Part shown: positions 57,273-64,000 of the stretch, one piece after another
Layout: the number at the start of each line of letters is the position of its first letter
How positions within the stretch are numbered: the stretch's first letter is position 1
NCBI GenBank assembly: GCA_001584565.1
Contig: LSFY01000001.1
Span: 606,001-670,000, forward strand
From: Alkalithermobacter thermoalcaliphilus JW-YL-7 = DSM 7308
GTDB taxonomy: Bacteria > Bacillota > Clostridia > Peptostreptococcales > Peptostreptococcaceae
Direction of reading: 5' to 3'
Length of the DNA: 64,000 nucleotides
Translations under genes and position numbers: made by a program
Notes under the pieces: generated by a model
What the model saw: only the letters and a program-made list of their open reading frames with translations
The model's database searches: none
Told to the model about the DNA's origin: nothing

Positions 57273-57310
57273 ATAATATTAAGCAAACTAATAAGGAAAG
57301 GGTGAAGTGT

Positions 57311-60300
57311 GTGGAAAAATTTAAACCACTTATAGACTCATCAGTAAAAGATAGTGAAAAACATATTTCAGATTTTTGGAGTGAAATAAATATACTAGAA
57401 AAGACATTAGAAAAAGGGAAAGATAAAAAGCCATTTATATTCTTTGAAGGTCCTCCAACAGCAAATGGATCTCCTGGTATCCACCACGTTATAGCTAGAA
57501 CATTAAAAGATTCTGTGTGCAGATACAAAACTATGGATGGATATCTTGTGAAAAGAAAAGCAGGATGGGATACTCATGGACTTCCTGTTGAAATAGAAGT
57601 TGAGAAAGAATTAAATCTAAAAGATAAACAGGATATTGAAAACTACGGAATAGATAAATTTAATGAAAAGTGTAGAGAGTCTGTTTTTAAATACGAGAAC
57701 AAATGGAGAGAAATGACAAAAAGAATGGCTTATGAAATAGACTTAGACAACCCATACATAACGCTTGATAATAATTATATAGAAAGTGTATGGTGGATAT
57801 TAGATAAATTTTTCAAAGAAGGATATATATATGAGGGACATAAAATACTTCCATATTGTTCAAGATGTGGAACAGGACTTGCATCACATGAAGTAGCTCA
57901 AGGATATAAGGAAGTAAAGACTAATACTGTTATAGTAAAATTTAAACTAAAAGATAAAGATGAATATTTCTTAGTTTGGACGACAACACCTTGGACATTA
58001 GCATCAAACGTTGCTTTAACAGTAAATCCAAATGAAACATATCTAAAAGTTAAATACGAAGGTCAAGTATATTATGTAGAGAAAAATTTAGCTCCAAAAG
58101 TTATAGGTTCAGAATATGAAGTTTTACAAGAAATGAAAGGAAAAGAGTTAGAGTATGTAGAGTATGAGCAACTAATGCCATTTTTAGAAGCAGATAAAAA
58201 GGCATTTTATGTTACAGTAGCTGATTATGTTACAACAGAAGATGGTACAGGTATTGTTCATACAGCACCAGCATTTGGAGAAGATGACTATAACACAGGA
58301 AAAAGATATGATCTTCCAGTGCTACAACCAGTTGACGAAACAGGAAAATATACTGCAACGCCTTGGAAAGGCATGTTTGTAATGGATGCAGATATAGACA
58401 TAATAAAGTGGCTGCATGCAGAAGGAAAATTGTTCAAGAAAGAAAAAATAGCTCACAACTACCCACACTGCTGGAGATGTAACACACCACTTCTTTACTA
58501 TGCAAAACCTAGCTGGTATATAGAAATGACAAAACTTAAAGACAAACTAATAGAAAACAACAAAACTGTTGAGTGGTATCCACCGTATGTAGGAGAAAAG
58601 CGTTTTGGAAACTGGCTTGAAAATCTAAATGACTGGGCAATATCTAGAAGTAGATATTGGGGAACACCTTTAAATATATGGACATGTGAATGTGGACATA
58701 AAGAGTCTATAGGATCAAGAAAAGAGCTTGTAGAAAAGGCAATAGAAGATATTGATGAAAGTATAGAACTGCACAGACCTTATGTAGATGACGTTCACAT
58801 AAAATGTCCAAAATGTGAAAATAATATGACAAGAGTTAAAGATGTAATAGATTGTTGGTTTGATAGTGGTGCAATGCCTTATGCTCAACATCATTACCCA
58901 TTTGAAAACAAAGAAAACTTTGATGAACTATTCCCAGCAGACTTTATATGCGAAGGAATAGATCAGACAAGAGGATGGTTCTATTCATTACTTGCAATCT
59001 CTACATTTGTAAAAGGGGTATCTCCTTATAAGAGAGTTTTAGTAAATGATCTTATACTAGACAAAGAAGGAAGAAAAATGTCAAAGTCTAGAGGTAATAC
59101 AGTAGATCCATTTGAACTATTTGATAAATACGGAGCAGATGTACTAAGATGGTATCTACTTTATGTATCACCTGCATGGACTCCAACAAAATTTGATATA
59201 GAAGGGCTAAAAGAAGTTCAAAGCAAATTCTTTGTTACGATCAGAAATGTATATAATTTCTTTACTTTATATGCAAATACAGACAATATAAATCCAAGAG
59301 ACTTTTTCATAGATTACAATGAAAGACCTGAAATAGATAGATGGGTACTGTCTAAATATAACAACTTGATTAAATCAGTTAGAGAACATATGCAAGTATA
59401 CGATTTAACTAAAGCTGTTAGAGCTATACAAGAATTTGTAAATGAAGATCTTTCTAACTGGTATATAAGACGTTCTCGTAGACGTTTCTGGGAAACAAGT
59501 TTAACACAAGACAAAAAATCTGTTTATAATACTACTTACGAGATATTAGTTGGAATATGTCAAATGGTAGCACCTTTTGCACCTTATATATCAGAAGAAA
59601 TGTATAAAAACTTAACAGGAGAATTATCAGTTCATTTAAGTGACTATCCAACTGTTAATGAAAGTTTAATAGACAATGAAGTTGAAGAAAAAATGGATTT
59701 AGTAAGAGACTTAGTAGGACTTGGAAGAGCGTCAAGAGAATCAGTAAAAATAAAAGTTCGTCAGCCACTTCAAAAGGTTATAGTAGATGGAAAATATGAA
59801 CAATTAATAAGCGATCTTGTAGATCTGATAAAAGAAGAGTTAAATGTAAAAGAAGTTGTATTTGCTAAAGATTTAGGGGTATTTATGAACTTTAGTTTAA
59901 AACCTAACTTTAAAGTTGCAGGACCTATTTTAGGACCTAAGATTAAATTATTTGCAAATGCATTATCTTCTTTAGATGCATCACAAATAGCACCTAAACT
60001 TGAAAAAGGAGAAAGTATAACATTAAATCTTGATAATGAGGAGTTTACTATAAACAAAGACCTTGTTATGATAACTATTTCTTCTAAAGAAGGATTTAAT
60101 GTAGCTATGGAAAATAATCTATTTGTAATACTAGATACTACATTAACGAAAGAACTTATAAACGAAGGATTTGCAAGAGAATTTATTTCAAAGGTACAAC
60201 AAATGAGAAAAAATAATGATTATGAAATGCTAGATAAAATAAAAATATTCTTCAGTGCTGACGATAGCGTATCTGAAGCTGTTGATATTCATAAAGAATA

Positions 60301-60412
60301 TATTATGCAAGAAACACTAGCAGTAAGCATAGAAAAAGTTTTAGATGAGTCTTTAGAAAAACATAATTTAAATGACCATCAAACAGGAATAAAAATAGAA
60401 AAAATAAGCTAA
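57311..60412 (+). CDS. ileS: Isoleucyl-tRNA synthetase
   Basis: This class I synthetase has 1033 residues when started at GTG 57311 (VEKFKPLID) behind GGAAAGGGTG; a longer open frame from 57200 runs through the T-box antiterminator and is not credible. PPTANGSPGIHHVIART near residue 47 is the HIGH region, GRKMSKSRGN near 594 the KMSKS loop, and the editing domain (FxVWTTTPWTL-type motif, DGTGIVHTAPAFGEDDY) lies between. C-terminal zinc-type and anticodon domains follow; no tandem cysteine zinc site like E. coli's is obvious at the very end. Confidence 0.95.
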   Translation: MEKFKPLIDSSVKDSEKHISDFWSEINILEKTLEKGKDKKPFIFFEGPPTANGSPGIHHVIARTLKDSVCRYKTMDGYLVKRKAGWDTHGLPVEIEVEKELNLKDKQDIENYGIDKFNEKCRESVFKYENKWREMTKRMAYEIDLDNPYITLDNNYIESVWWILDKFFKEGYIYEGHKILPYCSRCGTGLASHEVAQGYKEVKTNTVIVKFKLKDKDEYFLVWTTTPWTLASNVALTVNPNETYLKVKYEGQVYYVEKNLAPKVIGSEYEVLQEMKGKELEYVEYEQLMPFLEADKKAFYVTVADYVTTEDGTGIVHTAPAFGEDDYNTGKRYDLPVLQPVDETGKYTATPWKGMFVMDADIDIIKWLHAEGKLFKKEKIAHNYPHCWRCNTPLLYYAKPSWYIEMTKLKDKLIENNKTVEWYPPYVGEKRFGNWLENLNDWAISRSRYWGTPLNIWTCECGHKESIGSRKELVEKAIEDIDESIELHRPYVDDVHIKCPKCENNMTRVKDVIDCWFDSGAMPYAQHHYPFENKENFDELFPADFICEGIDQTRGWFYSLLAISTFVKGVSPYKRVLVNDLILDKEGRKMSKSRGNTVDPFELFDKYGADVLRWYLLYVSPAWTPTKFDIEGLKEVQSKFFVTIRNVYNFFTLYANTDNINPRDFFIDYNERPEIDRWVLSKYNNLIKSVREHMQVYDLTKAVRAIQEFVNEDLSNWYIRRSRRRFWETSLTQDKKSVYNTTYEILVGICQMVAPFAPYISEEMYKNLTGELSVHLSDYPTVNESLIDNEVEEKMDLVRDLVGLGRASRESVKIKVRQPLQKVIVDGKYEQLISDLVDLIKEELNVKEVVFAKDLGVFMNFSLKPNFKVAGPILGPKIKLFANALSSLDASQIAPKLEKGESITLNLDNEEFTINKDLVMITISSKEGFNVAMENNLFVILDTTLTKELINEGFAREFISKVQQMRKNNDYEMLDKIKIFFSADDSVSEAVDIHKEYIMQETLAVSIEKVLDESLEKHNLNDHQTGIKIEKIS

Positions 60413-60440
60413 AAAATGCTCCATTTTATGGAGCATTTTA
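60413..60440 (+). terminator. ileS terminator
   Basis: AAAATGCTCCA (60413-60423) pairs perfectly with TGGAGCATTTT (60429-60439). The T run is short (TTTTAAAT). Confidence 0.75.
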
Positions 60441-60458
60441 AATAAAGGAGGCAGAAAA

Positions 60459-61160
60459 ATGGATATTATAGGAATAATAGGAGCTATGGACGAAGAAGTA
60501 GATATTTTAAAAGAGCATATGGATATTGAACAAGTAATAAAAAAAGCATGTCTTGAATTTAATGTGGGAACAATAGAGGGTAAAAAAGTTGTACTTGTAA
60601 GATGTGGTATAGGAAAAGTAAATGCATCTTTGTGTACTCAGATATTAATAAGTGAATTTTCAGTAAGTAAAGTCATAAATACAGGCGTTGCAGGTGCGCT
60701 TCATGATGAGCTAGATGTTCTTGATATAGTAATATCTACAGATACTATGTATCACGATTTTGATGTAACAGTATTTGATTATGAAATTGGACAAATACCT
60801 AGAATGGAGACTTCAATTTTTGAAGCAGATAAAAACTTAGTTGAAATTGCATACAATTCTAGTATAGAAAGTGTTAAGAATCATAAAATCCTAAAAGGAA
60901 GAATAGTATCAGGAGATATATTTGTAAGCAGTAAAGATTTAAAAGAAAAATTAGTTTCAAAGCTTAATGCGTACGCAACTGAAATGGAAGGAGCTTCTAT
61001 TGGTCATACGTGTTATGTAAATAATGTTCCTTTTGTTATAATAAGAGCTATGTCTGATAAAGCAGATGGAAGTGCACATGTAAACTATAATGAATTTGTA
61101 AATAAAGCAGCAAATAACTCAAAAGATATAGTACTTAATATGTTAAGAAACATAAAATAA
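60459..61160 (+). CDS. mtnN: 5'-Methylthioadenosine/S-adenosylhomocysteine nucleosidase
   Basis: It hydrolyses MTA and SAH, releasing adenine, in methyl-cycle recycling and AI-2 precursor formation. 233 residues. GIIGAMDEEVDIL at residues 4-16 carries the catalytic glutamate; NTGVAGAL near 74, GDIFVSS near 150 and ATEMEGASIGH near 172 complete the active site. AAAGGAGG precedes the ATG. Single gene, convergent with the S1 protein. Confidence 0.95.
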   Translation: MDIIGIIGAMDEEVDILKEHMDIEQVIKKACLEFNVGTIEGKKVVLVRCGIGKVNASLCTQILISEFSVSKVINTGVAGALHDELDVLDIVISTDTMYHDFDVTVFDYEIGQIPRMETSIFEADKNLVEIAYNSSIESVKNHKILKGRIVSGDIFVSSKDLKEKLVSKLNAYATEMEGASIGHTCYVNNVPFVIIRAMSDKADGSAHVNYNEFVNKAANNSKDIVLNMLRNIK

Positions 61161-61186
61161 AAGCTAGTTTGATATCAAACTAGCTT
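61161..61186. terminator. Bidirectional palindromic terminator (mtnN / S1 protein)
   Basis: A 26-base perfect palindrome centred on GATATC. On the minus strand the stem is followed by TTTTATTTTATG, so it is the stronger terminator for the S1-domain gene; the plus-strand T run is weak. Confidence 0.75.
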
Positions 61187-61187
61187 C

Positions 61188-61574
61188 TTATCTTCTATTG
61201 TTTCTTTTATTAAGGTCAGCTTGACGCTCGTTAGACTGTTTTAACCACTCTTTAAGCTTATCTTCAAGAGAAACATTATTTGTATTTTGAACTTGTTCTT
61301 CTTTTTTAGCTTGTTGTTTACGATTTGGACGCTGTGTAGCTTCTCGAATAGAAAGAGATATTTTTCCACTTTGCTCATCTATTGATAATATCTTAACTTG
61401 AACTTCTTGACCAACAGTAAGATGATTATTTATATCCTTTACAAAATCATGAGAAACCTGCGAAATATGAACAAGCCCTTTAGTATTTTCATCAAGTGCA
61501 ACAAACGCACCAAAAGGTTTAATGTCTACAACTTTACCTGTTACAACACTATTAATTTCAAACTTATTTGACAT
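61188..61574 (-). CDS. S1-domain RNA-binding protein (YugI/GSP13-like)
   Basis: The protein has 128 residues: one S1 RNA-binding domain (about 6-76; GKVVDIKPFGAFVALDENTKGLVHISQVSHDFV, VKILSIDEQSGKISLSIR) and a charged tail (RPNRKQQAKKEEQVQ...NKRNNRR). Stand-alone S1 proteins of this kind associate with ribosomes in B. subtilis as general stress proteins. AGGAGTG precedes the ATG on the minus strand. Confidence 0.9.
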   Translation of the reverse strand: MSNKFEINSVVTGKVVDIKPFGAFVALDENTKGLVHISQVSHDFVKDINNHLTVGQEVQVKILSIDEQSGKISLSIREATQRPNRKQQAKKEEQVQNTNNVSLEDKLKEWLKQSNERQADLNKRNNRR

Positions 61575-61667
61575 AAAAACACTCCTATAATATTATTAAA
61601 AAATATATACCCTATAATAAAGGTTATAATATTTTTAAAATAACGTCAAGATACATTTAGTAAATAA

Positions 61668-61710
61668 CAAAGTCTCCCTTTAAAAGTATAAAGGAAGACT
61701 TTGTTATTTT
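61668..61710. terminator. Terminator of the 67-aa gene
   Basis: CAAAGTCTCCCTTT (61668-61681) pairs with AAAGGAAGACTTTG (61690-61703; one mismatch). Both sides are flanked by T/A runs, so it can act on either strand; the leftward gene ends at its right edge. Confidence 0.7.
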
Positions 61711-61912
61711 ATTCTATATGATATTTATAAGGGTATACATCTTCAACAGATTTACCTAGTTTGTTAGAAAATTCATCTGCATCTATCTCTTTTATTATCT
61801 TACCATCTTTATAAACTTTAACATTCCAAACTATACCATTACCTTTCATTAAAAATTCAGCTGGATAAACAGTTCCATCATCAAACTCTATTCTACCTTT
61901 TTTCCACTCCAT
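61709..61912 (-). CDS. Small protein of unknown function (67 aa)
   Basis: I do not recognise this family. The product (MEWKKGRIEFDDGTVYPAEF...) is beta-rich in appearance, without cysteines, membrane segments or a signal peptide, and ends SVEDVYPYKYHIE. AGGAGAG (reverse strand) precedes the ATG at the proper distance and a hairpin follows the stop, so it looks like a real monocistronic gene. It is divergent from trpS. Confidence 0.65.
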   Translation of the reverse strand: MEWKKGRIEFDDGTVYPAEFLMKGNGIVWNVKVYKDGKIIKEIDADEFSNKLGKSVEDVYPYKYHIE

Positions 61913-61995
61913 AAAAACACTCTCCTTTTTTATATTTTCACTTATATTTTTTCACAAAACTACGTAACGTATTATAAAAAATAAAATAATTAATT

Positions 61996-62024
61996 TTGAA
62001 AAAGATTGGATGCTAATGTATAAT
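61996..62024 (+). promoter_or_regulatory. Promoter of trpS
   Basis: TTGAAA (61996-62001), 17 bases, TATAAT (62019-62024), 28 bases before the trpS ATG. The short leader leaves no room for a T-box. Confidence 0.75.
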
Positions 62025-62052
62025 TAAATAAGATTTATTAAGGAGGAATGAT

Positions 62053-63057
62053 ATGAGCGAAAAAAAGATTATATTTAGTGGAGCACAACCATCTGGAAAA
62101 CTTACTCTTGGAAATTATATAGGAGCATTAAAAAACTGGATTAAGCTACAAGAAGAATATGATTGTTATTATTGTATAGTAGATTTACATGCAATAACTG
62201 TACCACAAGATCCAAAAGCTTTAAGAAGAAATTCTCTTGAGCTATTAGCTCAATATATAGCAAGTGGTCTTGATCCAGAAAAAAATACAATATTTATACA
62301 GTCACATGTTAGTGCTCACACTGAGCTTGCATGGATACTAAATAGTATGTGTTATATGGGTGAGCTTAATAGAATGACTCAATTTAAAGAAAAATCTTCA
62401 AAAAATGAAGCAAATCTAAATGCTGGATTATTTACATATCCAATCCTTATGGCAGCAGATATATTACTTTACCAAACAGATCTTGTTCCTGTTGGAGAAG
62501 ATCAAAAGCAGCATTTAGAACTTGCAAGGGATTTAGCACAAAGATTTAATAACAGATATAGCGAAACATTTAAAGTCCCACAAGCATATATAGGCAAAGT
62601 AGGAGCAAGAATAATGAGTTTACAAGATCCTACAAAGAAAATGTCTAAATCGGATGAAAATGTGAATGCATACATATCTATTACAGAAGATAGCGATAGC
62701 ATATCAAGAAAAATAAAAAGAGCTGTTACAGATTCTTTAAACAGAGTAAAGTATTGTGAAGAACAACCTGGAATAAAAAATTTAATAAGCATATATTCTA
62801 ATCTTTCTGGAAAGTCTATACAAGAAATTGAAAGTCTATACGAAGGAAAAGGATATAGTGAATTTAAAAGTGATCTAGCAGAAGTTGTAGTAGAATCATT
62901 AAGACCTGTTAGAGAAAAATATGAACAGCTATTAAAAAATAAAGATTATTTAGAATCCATATATTCTCAAGGCGCTATAAAAGCGGAAAAAGCAGCAAGA
63001 AAAACTTTAAGAAAAGTTTATAGAAAAGTTGGATTTGTTGAAAAAAAATATATATAA
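62053..63057 (+). CDS. trpS: Tryptophanyl-tRNA synthetase
   Basis: A class I synthetase of 334 residues. The HIGH-equivalent is PSGKLTLGNYIGAL (residues 12-25), and KKMSKSDENVNAYI near residue 197 is the KMSKS loop. AADILLYQTDLVPVGEDQKQHLEL, which binds the amino acid and adenylate, is near 135. AAGGAGG precedes the ATG. Unlike ileS it has no T-box leader. Confidence 0.96.
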   Translation: MSEKKIIFSGAQPSGKLTLGNYIGALKNWIKLQEEYDCYYCIVDLHAITVPQDPKALRRNSLELLAQYIASGLDPEKNTIFIQSHVSAHTELAWILNSMCYMGELNRMTQFKEKSSKNEANLNAGLFTYPILMAADILLYQTDLVPVGEDQKQHLELARDLAQRFNNRYSETFKVPQAYIGKVGARIMSLQDPTKKMSKSDENVNAYISITEDSDSISRKIKRAVTDSLNRVKYCEEQPGIKNLISIYSNLSGKSIQEIESLYEGKGYSEFKSDLAEVVVESLRPVREKYEQLLKNKDYLESIYSQGAIKAEKAARKTLRKVYRKVGFVEKKYI

Positions 63058-63089
63058 ATGAGCTCTATAAAATAGGGCTCATTTTTGTA
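63058..63089 (+). terminator. trpS terminator
   Basis: ATGAGCTCTAT (63058-63068) pairs with ATAGGGCTCAT (one G-U), then five T. Confidence 0.8.
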
Positions 63090-63148
63090 TTTAAAATTAA
63101 ATTTTACAAATAATATTTTATATATCAAAAAATTAGGGGGACTTTAAA

Positions 63149-63427
63149 TTGAAAGAGGATAGATTAGAAAGACTTGAAAAGAAGATAGAAGAGCTGTCAA
63201 TTATAATTGATAAAAGTAGAATAAGAGAATATGCAGATTTAGTTAGCAATCCTAAAAGATTAATTATAATAAATTTAATTGCAGGATTAGCAAGAGGATT
63301 AGGAACTGCTGTTGGACTTACGATTTTAGCAGCTATATTATTTTATATTTTAAGAAGTTGGGTTAACCTTCCTTTAATAGGAGAGTTTATAGCAAGACTT
63401 TTAGACATAGTAGAAAATTATAGGTAG
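63149..63427 (+). CDS. DUF5665 small membrane protein
   Basis: A 92-residue protein: N-terminal coiled coil (LERLEKKIEELSIIIDKSRI), conserved EYADLVSNPKRLIIINLIAGLARGLGTAVGLTILAAI, one long hydrophobic segment (about 40-70), and a C-terminal amphipathic helix. This is the DUF5665 pattern of clostridia and bacilli; function unknown. TTG 63149 follows TAGGGGG. The next gene starts nine bases after its stop, suggesting an operon. Confidence 0.8.
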   Translation: MKEDRLERLEKKIEELSIIIDKSRIREYADLVSNPKRLIIINLIAGLARGLGTAVGLTILAAILFYILRSWVNLPLIGEFIARLLDIVENYR

Positions 63428-63436
63428 GAGGCAATT

Positions 63437-63949
63437 ATGAAAAATATAGATAAGTATAAGGATATTTTAATGAATGAAAAAGAGAGAATAATAAAACTAA
63501 TACAACAGATGGATGATAATTCCGTTTATGATGATCAAAAAGATAGAGCAAATGAAAGGGAATGCAGTGGAGAACTTTCTTCATACGATAATCATCCAGC
63601 AGATTTTGGCAGTGAAGTTTTCATGACTGAGATGAATATGAATCTAAGAGATAACGAAAAATTTAGGCTATATGAGATTGAAAGAGCTATAGAAAGAATA
63701 TACAATGGAAACTATGGAATTTGCAGTAATTGCTCAAAGCATATAGAAGATGAAAGATTGGATGTGATTCCAGAGACTTCTCTTTGCTCTGAGTGTGCTA
63801 GTGAATATGCTAAACTCAAAAACTATGATTATAGGCCTGTAGAGGAGCAACTTTTAGATAAAAGAGATTTATTTTACAGTGATATACTCGAAGATTTAGC
63901 TGATATTAACAGGAATGAGGAAAATGATGCTGTAGAAGATGATTTTTAA
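63437..63949 (+). CDS. TraR/DksA-type zinc-finger protein, YteA family
   Basis: The protein has 170 residues: an N-terminal acidic helical region with SSYDNHPADFGSEVFMTEMNMNLRDNEK, then a DksA-type C4 zinc finger NGNYGICSNCSKHIEDERLDVIPETSLCSECA (about 91-122). The helical signature matches the YteA sporulation-associated branch rather than true DksA. TAGGAGG precedes the ATG. No DNA-binding role is established. Confidence 0.85.
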   Translation: MKNIDKYKDILMNEKERIIKLIQQMDDNSVYDDQKDRANERECSGELSSYDNHPADFGSEVFMTEMNMNLRDNEKFRLYEIERAIERIYNGNYGICSNCSKHIEDERLDVIPETSLCSECASEYAKLKNYDYRPVEEQLLDKRDLFYSDILEDLADINRNEENDAVEDDF

Positions 63950-63980
63950 AACTATCCAATTGGGTAGTTTTATTTTTTAT
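63948..63980 (+). terminator. Terminator after the YteA-like gene
   Basis: AAAACTATCC (63948-63957) pairs with GGGTAGTTTT (63962-63971; one G-U), followed by ATTTTTT. Confidence 0.8.
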
Positions 63981-64000
63981 AATACATAGGAAATTATTTA

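Noticed and set aside
57200-57310. Coding extension of ileS through the leader
   Set aside because: The segment contains the T-box consensus and terminator; it has no ribosome binding site and no resemblance to IleS.
61913-62052. Tryptophan T-box before trpS
   Set aside because: No AGGGTGG-type T-box sequence is present, and a good promoter lies only 28 bases before the start codon.

Overview
This window looks like a low-GC, endospore-forming member of the Clostridia, most like the Peptostreptococcaceae (Clostridioides/Paraclostridium/Romboutsia type). The evidence is strongly AT-rich DNA with A/T-ending codons, frequent TTG starts behind strong Shine-Dalgarno sites, a pyruvate:ferredoxin oxidoreductase, a complete spoIIGA-sigE-sigG block, spoIVA, an alpha/beta SASP, and a division cluster in which mraZ and ftsA are absent. 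The genus is inference from gene order and family knowledge. No rRNA, tRNA or CRISPR array is present. The only mobile DNA is one decayed IS607-type element.

Layout. (1) 1-6.7 kb: the last 25 codons of a BglG/GlcT-type antiterminator, then a promoter, an RNA antiterminator/terminator switch and ptsH-ptsI. After these come a Nudix hydrolase, a DUF1232 protein, a CobD-like aminotransferase, a PduO-like protein, HPRT, a CinA C-terminal amidase, a SASP and a small unknown protein. (2) 6.7-11.3 kb: a tightly packed operon of a membrane protein, a flavodoxin-fold oxidoreductase and aroC-aroB-aroA. (3) 11.3-17.6 kb: central metabolism (pduL, deoC, PFOR) and convergent ychF. (4) 17.7-22.6 kb: a membrane-anchored chelatase-like protein, the IS607-type remnant, and a pair of M16 peptidase homologues. 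(5) 22.6-39.6 kb: a consensus promoter drives lgt-rsmH-ftsL-like-spoVD-like-murE-murF-mraY-murD-spoVE/ftsW-murG-murA-ftsQ-two DUF881 genes-sbp-ftsZ, i.e. the division and cell-wall cluster. (6) 39.7-46.9 kb: spoIIGA, sigE, sigG, ylmC/ymxH-like, nrdR, pgeF, a PhoP/PhoR-like two-component pair, and the YIEGIA gene with its small partner. (7) 47.0-57.0 kb: a DUF512 radical-SAM protein, der, plsY, gpsA, spoIVA, a HlyD-like protein, yggS, sepF, yggT, ylmH, divIVA. (8) 57.0-64 kb: an isoleucine T-box and ileS, mtnN, two leftward small genes, trpS, a DUF5665 protein and a YteA-like zinc-finger protein.

How it works together. Regions 5-7 are one long wall-synthesis, division and sporulation neighbourhood. 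Precursor enzymes (MurA, D, E, F, G, MraY) feed a SEDS flippase/polymerase-type protein and a PASTA penicillin-binding protein. FtsZ, SepF and DivIVA place the septum. SpoIIGA, SigE and SigG then convert that septum into a developmental programme, with SpoIVA building the coat base. The spoIIGA promoter has the hallmark long spacer and Spo0A-like boxes of B. subtilis spoIIG.

Most of the window is conserved housekeeping DNA. The items most worth a second look are the ptsHI RNA switch, the spoIIG-like promoter, the flavin oxidoreductase fused by overlap to aroC, the CobD-like/PduO-like neighbours, the chelatase-like membrane protein, and the IS remnant that appears to have separated the M16 gene from its ribosome binding site. 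I did not find a clearly novel multi-gene system.
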